Below, piece by piece: positions 1 to 7,256 of a stretch of 34,071 nucleotides of DNA. The DNA comes from Cuniculiplasma sp052315415 (lineage in GTDB: Archaea; Thermoplasmatota; Thermoplasmata; Thermoplasmatales; Thermoplasmataceae): the NCBI GenBank assembly GCA_052315415.1, contig JBLSDH010000016.1:1-34071 (forward strand). The letters are read 5' to 3'. The position numbers were made by a program, and so were the translations under genes. A model generated the notes under the pieces. The model saw only the letters and a program-made list of their open reading frames with translations. It did not search any database and had not been told where the DNA came from. Position 1 is the first letter of the stretch, and every line of letters starts with the position of its first letter.

Positions 1-2
1 CT

Positions 3-140
3 GATCTCTACCTTCAAGGGAAAATAAACTCTGATGAGGAATTCTTCACTGTAATAGGTGAGCACACTCCAAAGGAAGAGCGTATTTTACTTGCCCTAAA
101 GGGAGCAAGAGAAGAATTCGAAAAAATGAGTAGAAGATAA
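3..140 (+). CDS. C-terminal fragment of an unrecognised protein, cut by the window edge
   Basis: An open frame enters from the left edge and ends at TAA 138-140. The visible 45 residues are charged and look helical, with a Lys/Glu/Arg-rich end (ALKGAREEFEKMSRR). There is no motif I recognise and the start is outside the window. The codon use is ordinary for the window, so it may be a real gene end, but it could also be a remnant like much of the accessory DNA around it. Confidence 0.45.
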   Translation, partial: DLYLQGKINSDEEFFTVIGEHTPKEERILLALKGAREEFEKMSRR

Positions 141-201
141 TAATACAAATGCAATATCTGTGTCTTCAGATGCTCTCAAGTTCAATCGTGAGGCAGATCT
201 T

Positions 202-423
202 ATGACTCAAAGATTAAGCCGGAGAGAATACTTTATCATTTCCACTTCCATTGCAGTTTCGGGTTTAGTGGTTTTAACAGTCGGCCTTTATTATTTGTAT
301 GAATGTATAAGATTCAACTCACTAGCGAGCACCGTGTTCTACGCTGCTCTATAGGCTTTTGGAGTATTAGTGCTCCTAAGAAGATACTCGAAACGTAGAG
401 CTTCGAAAAACAATAGCATGTGA
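202..423 (+). pseudogene. Small two-helix membrane protein interrupted by an in-frame TAG
   Basis: From ATG 202 the frame codes for a basic start (MTQRLSRREYF), a hydrophobic helix (about residues 12-33, rich in I/V/L/G) and then a second hydrophobic stretch that is cut by TAG at 352-354. After the TAG the same frame continues AFGVLVLLRRYSKRR to TGA 421-423, so the second helix and a typical positive-inside basic end are restored if the stop is ignored. A GTG at 160 would add 14 residues. The most economical reading is a nonsense mutation in a small membrane gene. A truncated one-helix product ending at 354 is also possible. Function unknown. Confidence 0.45.
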
Positions 424-430
424 TCTCACT

Positions 431-497
431 GTCACTAAACTTGTAATTTTAGTAACGTCACTAAAGCTTAGACTTTAATAACATATGCGTCACTAAA
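431..497 (+). repeat. Three direct GTCACTAAA repeats ahead of the serine recombinase gene
   Basis: GTCACTAAA occurs at 431-439, 457-465 and 489-497. The middle copy forms the right half of a near-perfect inverted repeat, TTTAGTAAC/GTCACTAAA, at 448-465 (one mismatch). The last copy ends 14 bases before the recombinase ATG. Repeats placed like this next to a small serine recombinase usually are either its crossover/accessory sites (res) or an autoregulatory operator. Which one applies here cannot be told from the sequence. Confidence 0.6.
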
Positions 498-510
498 TTC
501 TATGATTTAA

Positions 511-1125
511 ATGACGCTCGCCTTTGGCTATGTGCGTGCAAGCACTCAGGAGGAGGTAAAACAGGGCTCAAACGAGAGACAGAAGGCTGAAATCCTGAGG
601 TACGCAAAGGCTAAGGGCTACGATGTTGAATTCTTTGAGGACAGGGCGAAATCCGGCAGGAATACCCAGAGACCGGAGTTCGAAAGGATGCTCAAATCCC
701 TTGAAAGAAAGCCCAGGGTCATAATTGTATCGAAGATAGACAGGTTCGCCCGCTCCCTGTCAGATCTTTTAAAAACGCTCGAATTCCTTGAGCAGAATGG
801 CATAGGATTCGTGAGCGTGAACGATTCAGGCATCGATACTACAACACCAAACGGCAGCCTCTTACTGCAGATTTTAGGTGCATTCGCAGAGTTCGAAAGG
901 AATATGATAAACTATCGAACAAAAGCAGGCAGAGAACAGGCTTTGAGTAAAGGCATAAAGTTCGGGAGGCCATCCCTTAAGACCAAAAACGGATATTTCA
1001 TAGATAAAAAGAAGGTACTGGAATTGAAAAGTAAAGGATTATCCGCAAGGGCAATAGCCAAAGCCATAGGATGCTCCATAACACCTGTATTAAGGATAAT
1101 CAGGGAGGAATCACAGTCTCTCTGA
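511..1125 (+). CDS. Small serine recombinase (resolvase/invertase family)
   Basis: This 204-residue protein has the layout of Tn3-type resolvases. The catalytic N-terminal domain starts FGYVRASTQEE, with the nucleophile Ser11 and the nearby Arg9. SKIDRFARS (about residues 75-83) carries the conserved active-site arginines. ILGAFAEFERNMI is the start of the long helix E, followed by a GIKFGRPS linker. The C-terminal part (about residues 168-200, KSKGLSARAIAKAIGCSITPVLRII) is a Hin-like helix-turn-helix for DNA binding. It cuts and rejoins DNA through a Ser-DNA bond, resolving or inverting segments. The gene opens an accessory island and has repeats directly upstream. It is full length for the family; no transposase is seen next to it, so it may act on a plasmid-like or genomic-island substrate. 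Confidence 0.92.
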   Translation: MTLAFGYVRASTQEEVKQGSNERQKAEILRYAKAKGYDVEFFEDRAKSGRNTQRPEFERMLKSLERKPRVIIVSKIDRFARSLSDLLKTLEFLEQNGIGFVSVNDSGIDTTTPNGSLLLQILGAFAEFERNMINYRTKAGREQALSKGIKFGRPSLKTKNGYFIDKKKVLELKSKGLSARAIAKAIGCSITPVLRIIREESQSL

Positions 1126-1194
1126 AAGAGAGAGAGTCAGCGAACGCGTCAGGGCTTCTTTTATATATTATATATCTGATACAATGAACATTAC

Positions 1195-1225
1195 ATTCCG
1201 AAAAAATGGAATTTTTCAATTTTAT
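1195..1225 (+). terminator. Possible intrinsic terminator after the recombinase gene
   Basis: ATTCC (1195-1199) and GGAAT (1208-1212) can pair across an 8-base loop and are followed by a T-rich run. A second weak hairpin, TCTCTCT/AGAGAGA, spans 1117-1134 across the stop codon. The intergenic stretch 1126-1372 also contains a TATATATTATATAT run (about 1162-1175) and shows no gene. Archaeal terminators are mainly T-runs, so this is a modest call. Confidence 0.3.
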
Positions 1226-1372
1226 TTTTTACAATCAAATCAAAAAAACAGGCTCACTCGTTTTTTGACACTCTCTCTCCATAGCTCATTCTGACTGTTC
1301 TGAAAAACCAACTGTTTTACTTGTTCGATACTTTTAATAATCTTTCATGAGAAGCTGAATCAAGGTGATTCT

Positions 1373-2458
1373 TTGCCAATAAAAGATCCCTATGCATTCC
1401 TTGAGAGCAAGGTAAAGCAGAGAGCAAAGGAGACAAGCAACATAAAGAACGCTCTCTTATTTGATATGGACTACAAACCTGATAAGATACTGATAAGGAG
1501 CGAACTGGACAAGGTAACAAATGACCTTGCCGATTATGTTAACCTGAATCTGCCAAGGCACATAATCATTTACGGTTCTAAGGGATCAGGTAAGACGCTC
1601 AGTGCATTGACAATGGCAAAGGCACTGAAGGACAGTAAATCCATTCCATACTATTATGTCAATGCGAGAGAGAACCCAACATCAATAAAGATATACAGAA
1701 CGATGACAAGGATATCAAGCAGAGGCCATGATATCGATGAAGTGAAAAGAAGATTCGATTCGCTGTTATCTGGAAAATCCCTAGTTATTCTGGACGAAGT
1801 GGATTTCCTGCAGGACTATGATATTCTTTATCATATAACCAGGCACACCAAGGCAAACCTCATTCTTTTAACGCAGAAGGTCTACTGGTACAAGGATATG
1901 AACGACGAAAGCGTTAAGAGTTCACTGCAACCGGATCATATAGTATTCCACGAATACATTGCAAATGAGATGAAGGAGATACTGGAGATGAGGGCGGAGG
2001 AAGGTCTTTATAATTACAGCAAGGAGGCCATAGGTCTATTGTCTGCCATGTTAGTAAGGGATTACAGAAGCGATGCAAGGATCGGCATTAAGGCACTGGA
2101 AATTCTTGGCAGGAACAATAAATGGAGCGATGAAGATGTAAGAAATGCTCTAAGACAGGCTTACATAGAAGTTGAAGGCGAAACCTTAAGAAACCTGGGT
2201 GACAGGGATTTATTGGTACTTGCATCGCTGATAAAGAATCAGGATACCAACAGGGCATACGCAGAGGTATCCAATAACAACAACACACTTCTCAAAGGAA
2301 TGAGCAAATCAACATTCTTTCAAAGCGTAAACTATTTACAGAACCTTGGATTAATCACCTTAATAAAGAAAAAGATTGGCAGATACTATACAATGGAGTC
2401 ACAAATATTATTATCAGACGAATCGATAGTATCTGCGGAACTAAGAAAGAGGATATAA
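1373..2458 (+). CDS. Orc1/Cdc6-like AAA+ ATPase with C-terminal winged helix
   Basis: This 361-residue protein has a Walker A motif GSKGSGKT (about residues 68-75), a Walker B LDEVD (about 140-144), a sensor-1 region (LILLTQK) and a sensor-2-like helix (DARIGIKALEIL). The C-terminal 85 residues (DRDLLVLASLIKNQ... to QNLGLITLIKKKIG) fit a winged helix. This is the domain order of archaeal Orc1/Cdc6 replication initiators, which bind origin repeats and load MCM, although it is slightly short for the family. Start: TTG at 1373, chosen because AAGGTGAT (1362-1369) is a good ribosome site. It is followed after one base by a methyltransferase gene, so it is probably co-transcribed with the restriction-modification genes. 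It may be a plasmid/island-borne initiator rather than the chromosomal one. Confidence 0.8.
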   Translation: MPIKDPYAFLESKVKQRAKETSNIKNALLFDMDYKPDKILIRSELDKVTNDLADYVNLNLPRHIIIYGSKGSGKTLSALTMAKALKDSKSIPYYYVNARENPTSIKIYRTMTRISSRGHDIDEVKRRFDSLLSGKSLVILDEVDFLQDYDILYHITRHTKANLILLTQKVYWYKDMNDESVKSSLQPDHIVFHEYIANEMKEILEMRAEEGLYNYSKEAIGLLSAMLVRDYRSDARIGIKALEILGRNNKWSDEDVRNALRQAYIEVEGETLRNLGDRDLLVLASLIKNQDTNRAYAEVSNNNNTLLKGMSKSTFFQSVNYLQNLGLITLIKKKIGRYYTMESQILLSDESIVSAELRKRI

Positions 2459-2459
2459 T

Positions 2460-3710
2460 ATGACGACACACAAAATCATAATTGCTGATTCGAGAAGTAT
2501 GGAAGAGATCGATAAGGAAACGGTAGATCTGATAATAACTTCTCCGCCTTATTGGCAATTGAAAAATTATGGTACATATAATCAAATAGGGTATGGGCAG
2601 ACTATTCACCAATATCTAAGGGATCTATATAGAGTTTGGAAGGAATGTTTTAGAGTGCTGAAACCTGGAACAAGGCTATGCATAAATATTGGAGATCAGT
2701 TCATGCGGAGTATAGTCTATGGTAGATATAAAATTGCTCCTTTGCATGCGGAAATCATAGCCCAATGCGAGCACATAGGCTTCGACTATATGGGCTCTAT
2801 AATCTGGCAAAAGAAAACCACAATGAATACAACAGGAGGAGCTAATGTTATGGGTTCCTACCCCTATCCACCTAACGGATTAATAGAAATAGATTATGAA
2901 TTCATTCTAATATTTAAGAAACCAGGAACTAGGATTGATATAACTCCAGATAAGAAAGAGTTATCGAAATTAACAAAGGAAGAATGGAAGGAATACTTTT
3001 CAGGACACTGGACATTTGGAGGAGAACATCAAGTAGAGCATCAAGCTATGTTTCCAGAAGAACTTCCTAAAAGACTAATAAAAATGTTCAGTTTTGTGGG
3101 CGACTGGATACTAGATCCTTTTTTAGGAAGTGGTACTACTATGAAGTCAGCTAGCGAACTTGAAAGAAATTCTATAGGCTATGAAGTAAACCCAGCATTT
3201 CTTGAAGTAATAAAGAAAAAGGTAGGTTACTATAACAAAACACTCTTTAGCAATACAATATTTGAAATATATGAAAGAAAGGGTACAATTATTACTGATA
3301 GCGAAACATATACCCCATCTATTAAAGATGCAACGCCTGTTATGGATCCTGATAAATTTAAATTTAACGGAGATAGACTCTATAAGGTTATTGAAATAAT
3401 TGGCCCAGACACTATCAAGTTGGATACGGGACTTGTTGTGACACTGCAAGGGATAACAATTGAAGATTCTAAAAGAGAATTAGCCCTCGAGTACCTTACA
3501 AAGTATGTAAATGGTAAAGAAGTAACAATAAAATTTGACTCTGTTCCGGCTACTTCAGAAGATAATTTAAAGGCCTACGTATATCTTAAAAATAAAATAT
3601 TTATAAATAAGGAACTGATCAAAATGGGGCTTGCCGATGTAAGTAACAATTATTTTTCTAAGAAAGAATATTTCTTAAAGTTTCAAACGGAGAGTGCAAA
3701 AAATGCCTAA
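2460..3710 (+). CDS. DNA methyltransferase (m4C-type, beta class) fused to a SNase-like C-terminal domain
   Basis: Catalytic motif IV, TSPPYW (about residues 27-32), lies before the SAM-binding motif I, DPFLGSGTT (about 219-227). This order defines beta-class amino-methyltransferases, and TSPPY is typical of N4-cytosine enzymes. With a MjaI-like endonuclease next door, the expected target is CTAG, by family knowledge. Residues from about 295 to 416 are a second domain resembling a staphylococcal-nuclease OB fold: DTIKLDTGLVVTLQGI, then LEYLTKYVNGKEVTIKFD, then AYVYLKNKIFINKELIKMGLA. The arginines that SNase needs (in RLxGI and near GRxLAYVY) appear replaced, so this domain more likely binds DNA or protein than cuts. 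The start ATG 2460 follows the Cdc6-like stop by one base; the end overlaps the endonuclease start. It is very A-rich compared with the gene before it. Confidence 0.88.
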   Translation: MTTHKIIIADSRSMEEIDKETVDLIITSPPYWQLKNYGTYNQIGYGQTIHQYLRDLYRVWKECFRVLKPGTRLCINIGDQFMRSIVYGRYKIAPLHAEIIAQCEHIGFDYMGSIIWQKKTTMNTTGGANVMGSYPYPPNGLIEIDYEFILIFKKPGTRIDITPDKKELSKLTKEEWKEYFSGHWTFGGEHQVEHQAMFPEELPKRLIKMFSFVGDWILDPFLGSGTTMKSASELERNSIGYEVNPAFLEVIKKKVGYYNKTLFSNTIFEIYERKGTIITDSETYTPSIKDATPVMDPDKFKFNGDRLYKVIEIIGPDTIKLDTGLVVTLQGITIEDSKRELALEYLTKYVNGKEVTIKFDSVPATSEDNLKAYVYLKNKIFINKELIKMGLADVSNNYFSKKEYFLKFQTESAKNA

Positions 3711-4338
3711 AGAATGGATATTGAACAGCGCAACCAATAGATTCCAGCTTAATTACTCAAGAAATGTTGGAAAGGTTGCTGAGGAAATAAGAAAATGTGC
3801 TCCCAAAAATAAAGAAGAATGGGAGGAATATTACTATAAAAACGTAAGACCAAAGGAACACTTGATAGAGCTAGGAAGAAAATTATATGTTAAAATAACA
3901 GAGGTTTTAGCAGCTGAAATAGAAGAAATTACGGAAGAAGATTGTATTAACTACATCATAAATTTGGTGATTGATAGGACCTATGAAGGATATAATACAG
4001 AGATAAACACCATATATGGTCAGCTACAAAGTATATTAGGCGTCAAGATAGAACCAGCATCAGACGAAATGGATAGGCATTACAATGTAGATTTCGTTAT
4101 CAAAGTCAATAATAAGTTAATAGGTTTACAAATCAAACCTGCTTATGGAGTTTCTCACATTCCAGAAATATACAAAGAGTATGAACTACAGGCTAAAACA
4201 CACAAATTATTTGAGAGTAAGTATGGAGGCAAGGTTTTTTATGTAATATCGATGAAAAAAGACGGTAAAAAATCAATATATAATCTTGATGTGATAAATG
4301 ACATAAAGAGCGAGATTTTAAGATTAAATCAAACATGA
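3703..4338 (+). CDS. Type II restriction endonuclease, MjaI family (predicted CTAG)
   Basis: This 211-residue protein begins MPKEWILNSATNRFQLN, the characteristic opening of MjaI-type endonucleases as I remember the family, and continues with the conserved block VRPKEHLIELGRKLYVKITEV. A PD-(D/E)XK-like core is visible as NVDFVIK (Asp about 130) followed by GLQIKPA (Gln143-x-Lys145). It would cleave unmethylated DNA at the site protected by the adjacent methyltransferase. ATG 3703 is preferred to GTG 3694 because CGGAG (3688-3692) sits at suitable spacing and the family starts there. The start overlaps the methyltransferase stop by 8 bases, consistent with translational coupling. Confidence 0.85.
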   Translation: MPKEWILNSATNRFQLNYSRNVGKVAEEIRKCAPKNKEEWEEYYYKNVRPKEHLIELGRKLYVKITEVLAAEIEEITEEDCINYIINLVIDRTYEGYNTEINTIYGQLQSILGVKIEPASDEMDRHYNVDFVIKVNNKLIGLQIKPAYGVSHIPEIYKEYELQAKTHKLFESKYGGKVFYVISMKKDGKKSIYNLDVINDIKSEILRLNQT

Positions 4339-4346
4339 CAAGCTCC

Positions 4347-4397
4347 GGCTCAAATTCACCCCCGACTTCGCTACGCTCAGCCACCCCTCTTTGAGCC
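4347..4397 (+). repeat. Hairpin unit, copy 1
   Basis: The outer stem GGCTCAAA/TTTGAGCC encloses a core with TTCACCCC, a CTT-GCTACGC segment and CCACCCCTCTTT. The core is shared with copy 2 at 4464-4512 while the outer stem bases differ but still pair. Confidence 0.65.
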
Positions 4398-4463
4398 TTC
4401 GCTATTTACCATGTGCCCTCCGCTCGCCTGCACGCCGAGCACAGGACCCCATGCTTCGCCTCC

Positions 4464-4512
4464 AATCAAAATTCACCCCGTCTTGCTTACGCAATCCACC
4501 CCTCTTTTGATT
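4464..4512 (+). repeat. Hairpin unit, copy 2
   Basis: The outer stem AATCAAAA/TTTTGATT encloses the same core pattern as copy 1 (TTCACCCC, CTT-GCTTACGC, CCACCCCTCTTT). Several outer stem positions have changed on both sides relative to copy 1 so that pairing is kept. Confidence 0.65.
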
Positions 4513-4806
4513 TACGGCTCGCACTCTTTCTCCGAAAGAGCCCCTTCTTCGCTTCGCTCATCCGGGGTGGTGTCCTGTGCTCGCCGCTCGTGGTGTATGT
4601 GTGGTGTTACCCACCATCGCTTCGCTTGGTGTTCCACACCACATACCGCTGACGCTTACACCACTCGGTCTTGCTACGCAAGACTTCCGGCTCGCTCCGG
4701 GCACATTATTCTCTCCTGCGGAGTGCAATTTCAGGGGAGGGGGCTTAAGGGGATGCTTGACCGCACAATGCCGCTCCGCTTAGTGCGGAATTGGATACGT
4801 ATGGAA

Positions 4807-5346
4807 TCAAGACGCTATCCCATATACTCTAACCAGAAAAACACTAGGGGCAAGGTATTCCTTTACGAACTTCCCGAGCTCTCCATTGTAAACTATTGTA
4901 ACATTTTGCAAGACCAAATCCACACCTTCAGGTATAACCAATCTTGTCTGAAGATTAAATGGAGTCGCATTGCTGGGCATTTTATTCTGAAATCTCAAAT
5001 TGTATAAATAAAGCCTAGATCCTTTGGGAATCTCAAAGAAAGGTCTTACATCTCCATATAATAGGACAGAGTTGTTTCCAAACACATTAAGAACCTTGTT
5101 TACTTTAATTAATTGCGAAGCACTTTTTTCCATTTTCTCTGTTAATTTCTTCTTTACGAGTTCATATACCCTTTCTATCGCAAAGCCCACTATGTAAGGA
5201 TAGATATCCCTCACTATTTCGATTACTTCCCAGAGAAAAGCCTCATTTAGAGGGGCTTGTCCCACAGAATACCTATAGTCAAATTCCTGTACATACCTTA
5301 AACTGCATTCGTTAGCTAATTCCATTACGGTTTTTTCCTCTGACAT
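4807..5346 (-). CDS. Hypothetical soluble protein, 179 residues
   Basis: I do not recognise this family. The protein starts MSEEKTVMELANE and is helical in its first half (VIEIVRDIYPYIVGFAIERVYELVKKKLTEKM). It is more beta-like in its second half, with alternating hydrophobic residues (SRLYLYNLRFQNK, TRLVIPEGVDLVLQNVTIVYNG). No signal peptide or strong membrane helix is seen. ATG 5346 is preceded on its strand by AT-rich DNA (about 5360-5375) that can serve as a TATA box. It converges on the restriction endonuclease gene, with the hairpin array between them. It may be cargo of the same island; function unknown. Confidence 0.65.
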   Translation of the reverse strand: MSEEKTVMELANECSLRYVQEFDYRYSVGQAPLNEAFLWEVIEIVRDIYPYIVGFAIERVYELVKKKLTEKMEKSASQLIKVNKVLNVFGNNSVLLYGDVRPFFEIPKGSRLYLYNLRFQNKMPSNATPFNLQTRLVIPEGVDLVLQNVTIVYNGELGKFVKEYLAPSVFLVRVYGIAS

Positions 5347-5627
5347 ATGTATTCAATTTTTATTTAGATATAACTTTTTCTCATTATAGTATTCACTTAA
5401 AACATTAATCAAATCCGGCCAGGCCCATTTAAAATTTAGACTAATCTCTTTGATGTAATTTAAAATCTCACTTAATCCTCAATGTCAGGTTTCTTTGAAT
5501 TTTTATACAAATTTATTCCTTTTTTTAAATTTGATTTTAAAATTTAAGGATAAATTTTTAATTTAGATAATTTAACTTAAAATTATACACAAATTTAAAA
5601 TAATTCATATAAATATTTTAAAAAAAT
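5347..5627. other. Very AT-rich spacer between the island and the next gene
   Basis: No gene is visible. From about 5500 to 5640 the sequence is almost only A and T, with repeated AAATTTA and TTTAAAATT words. The right part of 5347-5380 probably carries the promoter of the minus-strand gene ending its start at 5346. The extreme AT run marks the junction between the accessory island and the chromosome-like part. It could be a helically unstable element, but nothing proves a function. Confidence 0.5.
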
Positions 5628-7004
5628 TCATCTATTTTTATTTTTTAAATAGTTTCTTATTTCCAGCCCAGCATCTGCAACAATCATAAGAATAATGAGT
5701 ACGTCAAAAAGATAAATATCTCCAGATATCCTGTAATCAAAAATAGTCTCATGTATGGCGTAGTCAAGAACATAGAAATCAGAGTAGAGCACATAATTTA
5801 TGGAGCTGAAGAATGAAATATTTTTCAGATATATAATTGAATTCCATGAGGTGAAATTGTACAAAGTTCTGTTTATCTCATAGGAGATGCATGGAAAATA
5901 ATATGAATCATTATTGAAGTAAGGCAAAACTGAATCATTCAGAAAAATTTTCTTCTCATTAAAACTCGCAATGGTTGAATTTGAAATTAAATTTATCACT
6001 CGATTTTTTGTGAAATTGTTTGATTCACTTATTACAGTAATTTTTGAATTCACATTTGTTACAGATGTATTGGAAAAATCACCAATCTGAATTTTAATAT
6101 CCTGGGATGAATAGTTTACAACTACATTGTAAATTATGTTGTCAGGGAACACATAGGTTTCATTAAGTGTATTATTTGAATATATGGGAACAAATTCAGC
6201 ATTTCCGCTGGTCATTTCAGAAACTTTTACATCTGTATAAATCATGTTTGGTTCACTTGCATAAAATGCGGATAATGATAGAAAAAGGGCAATAAGCACG
6301 ATAAGAGATTTTTTTGAAAACTTTCTGTATCCTTTACTATCATGTTTCCCACCTGATAATTTACTTATACCGTACCCTGTAATAATTGCAACGACTACAA
6401 AAATTATAAAATTAATTATAAGATTAATGGTGAATGATGAAATTGTGGATTCAAATGATGCCAGCACAGTTGAGATTTTGACCTGTGAAAATGAATTCTG
6501 TGTTGAAACTCCCGATACCTGTGGACTAGCTGAACCAAAAAGTGCTGATATTGTTTTGAAAAATTTGTAGAAAACAGGTTCTCCCTTAATTGCAGCAAGG
6601 CTTCCGTGTCCTGGTATGGCAATCATTTTATTCTGAGGAAGAAACTGTGCATTGCCAGAAATTAAATTGTTAAATTCTCCAATGTACAGTATAATTGATA
6701 AAATTGAAGCACTTAACAATTCAAAAAGGGAAAGAAACACTGCAACAGAAGATGTAAATGCCCTTGTCCACTTTCCAGCCGCCAGCCCGGTTAATGCTCC
6801 ACAAAGAACCAGTATGGGAAGCAAATACACATTGTTAAAAGGGCTGGTAAAAAGTTCATTTAAAATGGAAACAAAAAAAATCAGTCCAGGACCCAGGTAT
6901 GGATAGTATCCTTCAATTAAGACTGAATAATATTGGGATAGAAAATAGAATGAAAACAAAATCATTGTGAAAAGACCAACCACGTACGCAATAAATTTTC
7001 CCAT
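5628..7004 (-). CDS. Multi-pass membrane protein with a large Asn-rich extracytoplasmic domain
   Basis: This 458-residue protein starts with a hydrophobic helix (residues about 4-26, AYVVGLFTMILFSFYFL) and has three more in the first 110 residues. A helix at about 195-217 (LIINFIIFVVVAIITGYGI) is followed by a basic cytoplasmic loop (KLSGGKHDSKGYRKFSKK) and another helix (SLIVLIALFLSLSAFYA). The next 170 residues are predicted outside the cell and are crowded with N-x-S/T sequons, as expected for a glycosylated archaeal surface protein. A last helix (YLFDVLIILMIVADAGL) lies near the C-terminus. I recognise no enzyme family; it looks like a lineage-specific Thermoplasmatales envelope protein. 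Confidence 0.75.
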   Translation of the reverse strand: MGKFIAYVVGLFTMILFSFYFLSQYYSVLIEGYYPYLGPGLIFFVSILNELFTSPFNNVYLLPILVLCGALTGLAAGKWTRAFTSSVAVFLSLFELLSASILSIILYIGEFNNLISGNAQFLPQNKMIAIPGHGSLAAIKGEPVFYKFFKTISALFGSASPQVSGVSTQNSFSQVKISTVLASFESTISSFTINLIINFIIFVVVAIITGYGISKLSGGKHDSKGYRKFSKKSLIVLIALFLSLSAFYASEPNMIYTDVKVSEMTSGNAEFVPIYSNNTLNETYVFPDNIIYNVVVNYSSQDIKIQIGDFSNTSVTNVNSKITVISESNNFTKNRVINLISNSTIASFNEKKIFLNDSVLPYFNNDSYYFPCISYEINRTLYNFTSWNSIIYLKNISFFSSINYVLYSDFYVLDYAIHETIFDYRISGDIYLFDVLIILMIVADAGLEIRNYLKNKNR

Positions 7005-7073
7005 AATTTTCTATTAAATATATTAAATCATTATTTAAGATTTAATTTAAAATAAAATAAGTTTATTGACTTT

Positions 7074-7157
7074 TCAGTCCGCATTTCCATTTTCAAAATA
7101 CTGGTCTACATAAAGTTCCAGATCCGCATTATCCATTTCCATTATCTCATTTTCCAT
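7074..7157 (-). CDS. Possible micro-ORF of 27 codons
   Basis: On the minus strand ATG 7157 opens a 27-codon frame, MENEIMEMDNADLELYVDQY..., ending at TGA 7074-7076. It is strongly acidic. A TTATAAAT-like TATA element lies about 25-35 bases upstream (around 7180-7192), the distance expected for leaderless archaeal transcripts. The downstream membrane gene starts 70 bases later on the same strand. It may be a true small protein, a leader, or chance. No homolog is known to me. Confidence 0.3.
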   Translation of the reverse strand: MENEIMEMDNADLELYVDQYFENGNAD

Positions 7158-7256
7158 ATAGAATTTACAATTTTATCATATTTATAATTTATGTTTTTAA
7201 AAGTATGCAATCGCATAACTCTAAATTAAGAAAACTTTAAAGATCATTGGTCAAAT

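Larger units (their letters stand above)
4339..4806. other. GC-rich array of nested hairpins between two convergent genes
   Basis: This 468-base stretch is strikingly richer in G+C than its surroundings and is packed with inverted repeats. Main stems: GGCTCAAA/TTTGAGCC (4347-4354 with 4390-4397); AGCACAGGAC/GTCCTGTGCT (4438-4447 with 4572-4581), which encloses a further unit and CTCTTTC/GAAAGAG (4524-4540); GTGGTGTA/TACACCAC (4590-4597 with 4657-4664), which encloses GTATGT/ACATAC and CACCA/TGGTG; GTCTTGC/GCAAGAC (4668-4684); CCGCAC/GTGCGG (4761-4766 with 4783-4788). Loops or flanks repeatedly carry GCT-N-CGC-type sequence (GCTACGC, GCTTCGC, GCTTACGC, GCTCCGC). No convincing protein gene lies here. 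It could be a structured RNA, a recombination or replication site, or a mobile palindromic element. It lies between the restriction gene (+) and the next gene (-). Confidence 0.75.

Noticed and set aside
1117..1280. Inverted repeat GAGAGAGAGTCAG / TGACACTCTCTCTC as transposon ends
   Set aside because: The two arms are low-complexity GA/CT runs and enclose no transposase, so chance or simple-repeat pairing is more likely.
4734..4752. G-quadruplex
   Set aside because: Only three G-tracts of four or more bases are present (4734-4737, 4739-4743, 4749-4752); a fourth is missing nearby.
4339..4806. CRISPR array or integron attC sites
   Set aside because: There are no regularly spaced identical repeats with unique spacers, and no GTTRRRY-type core sites or integron integrase. 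The repeats are inverted and nested.
4411..5007. A 198-codon open frame and two shorter overlapping ones through the hairpin array
   Set aside because: They exist because the GC-rich hairpin sequence lacks stops. The translations are Ser/Pro/Arg/Cys-rich without any domain, and the longest runs over the antisense of the gene at 4807-5346.
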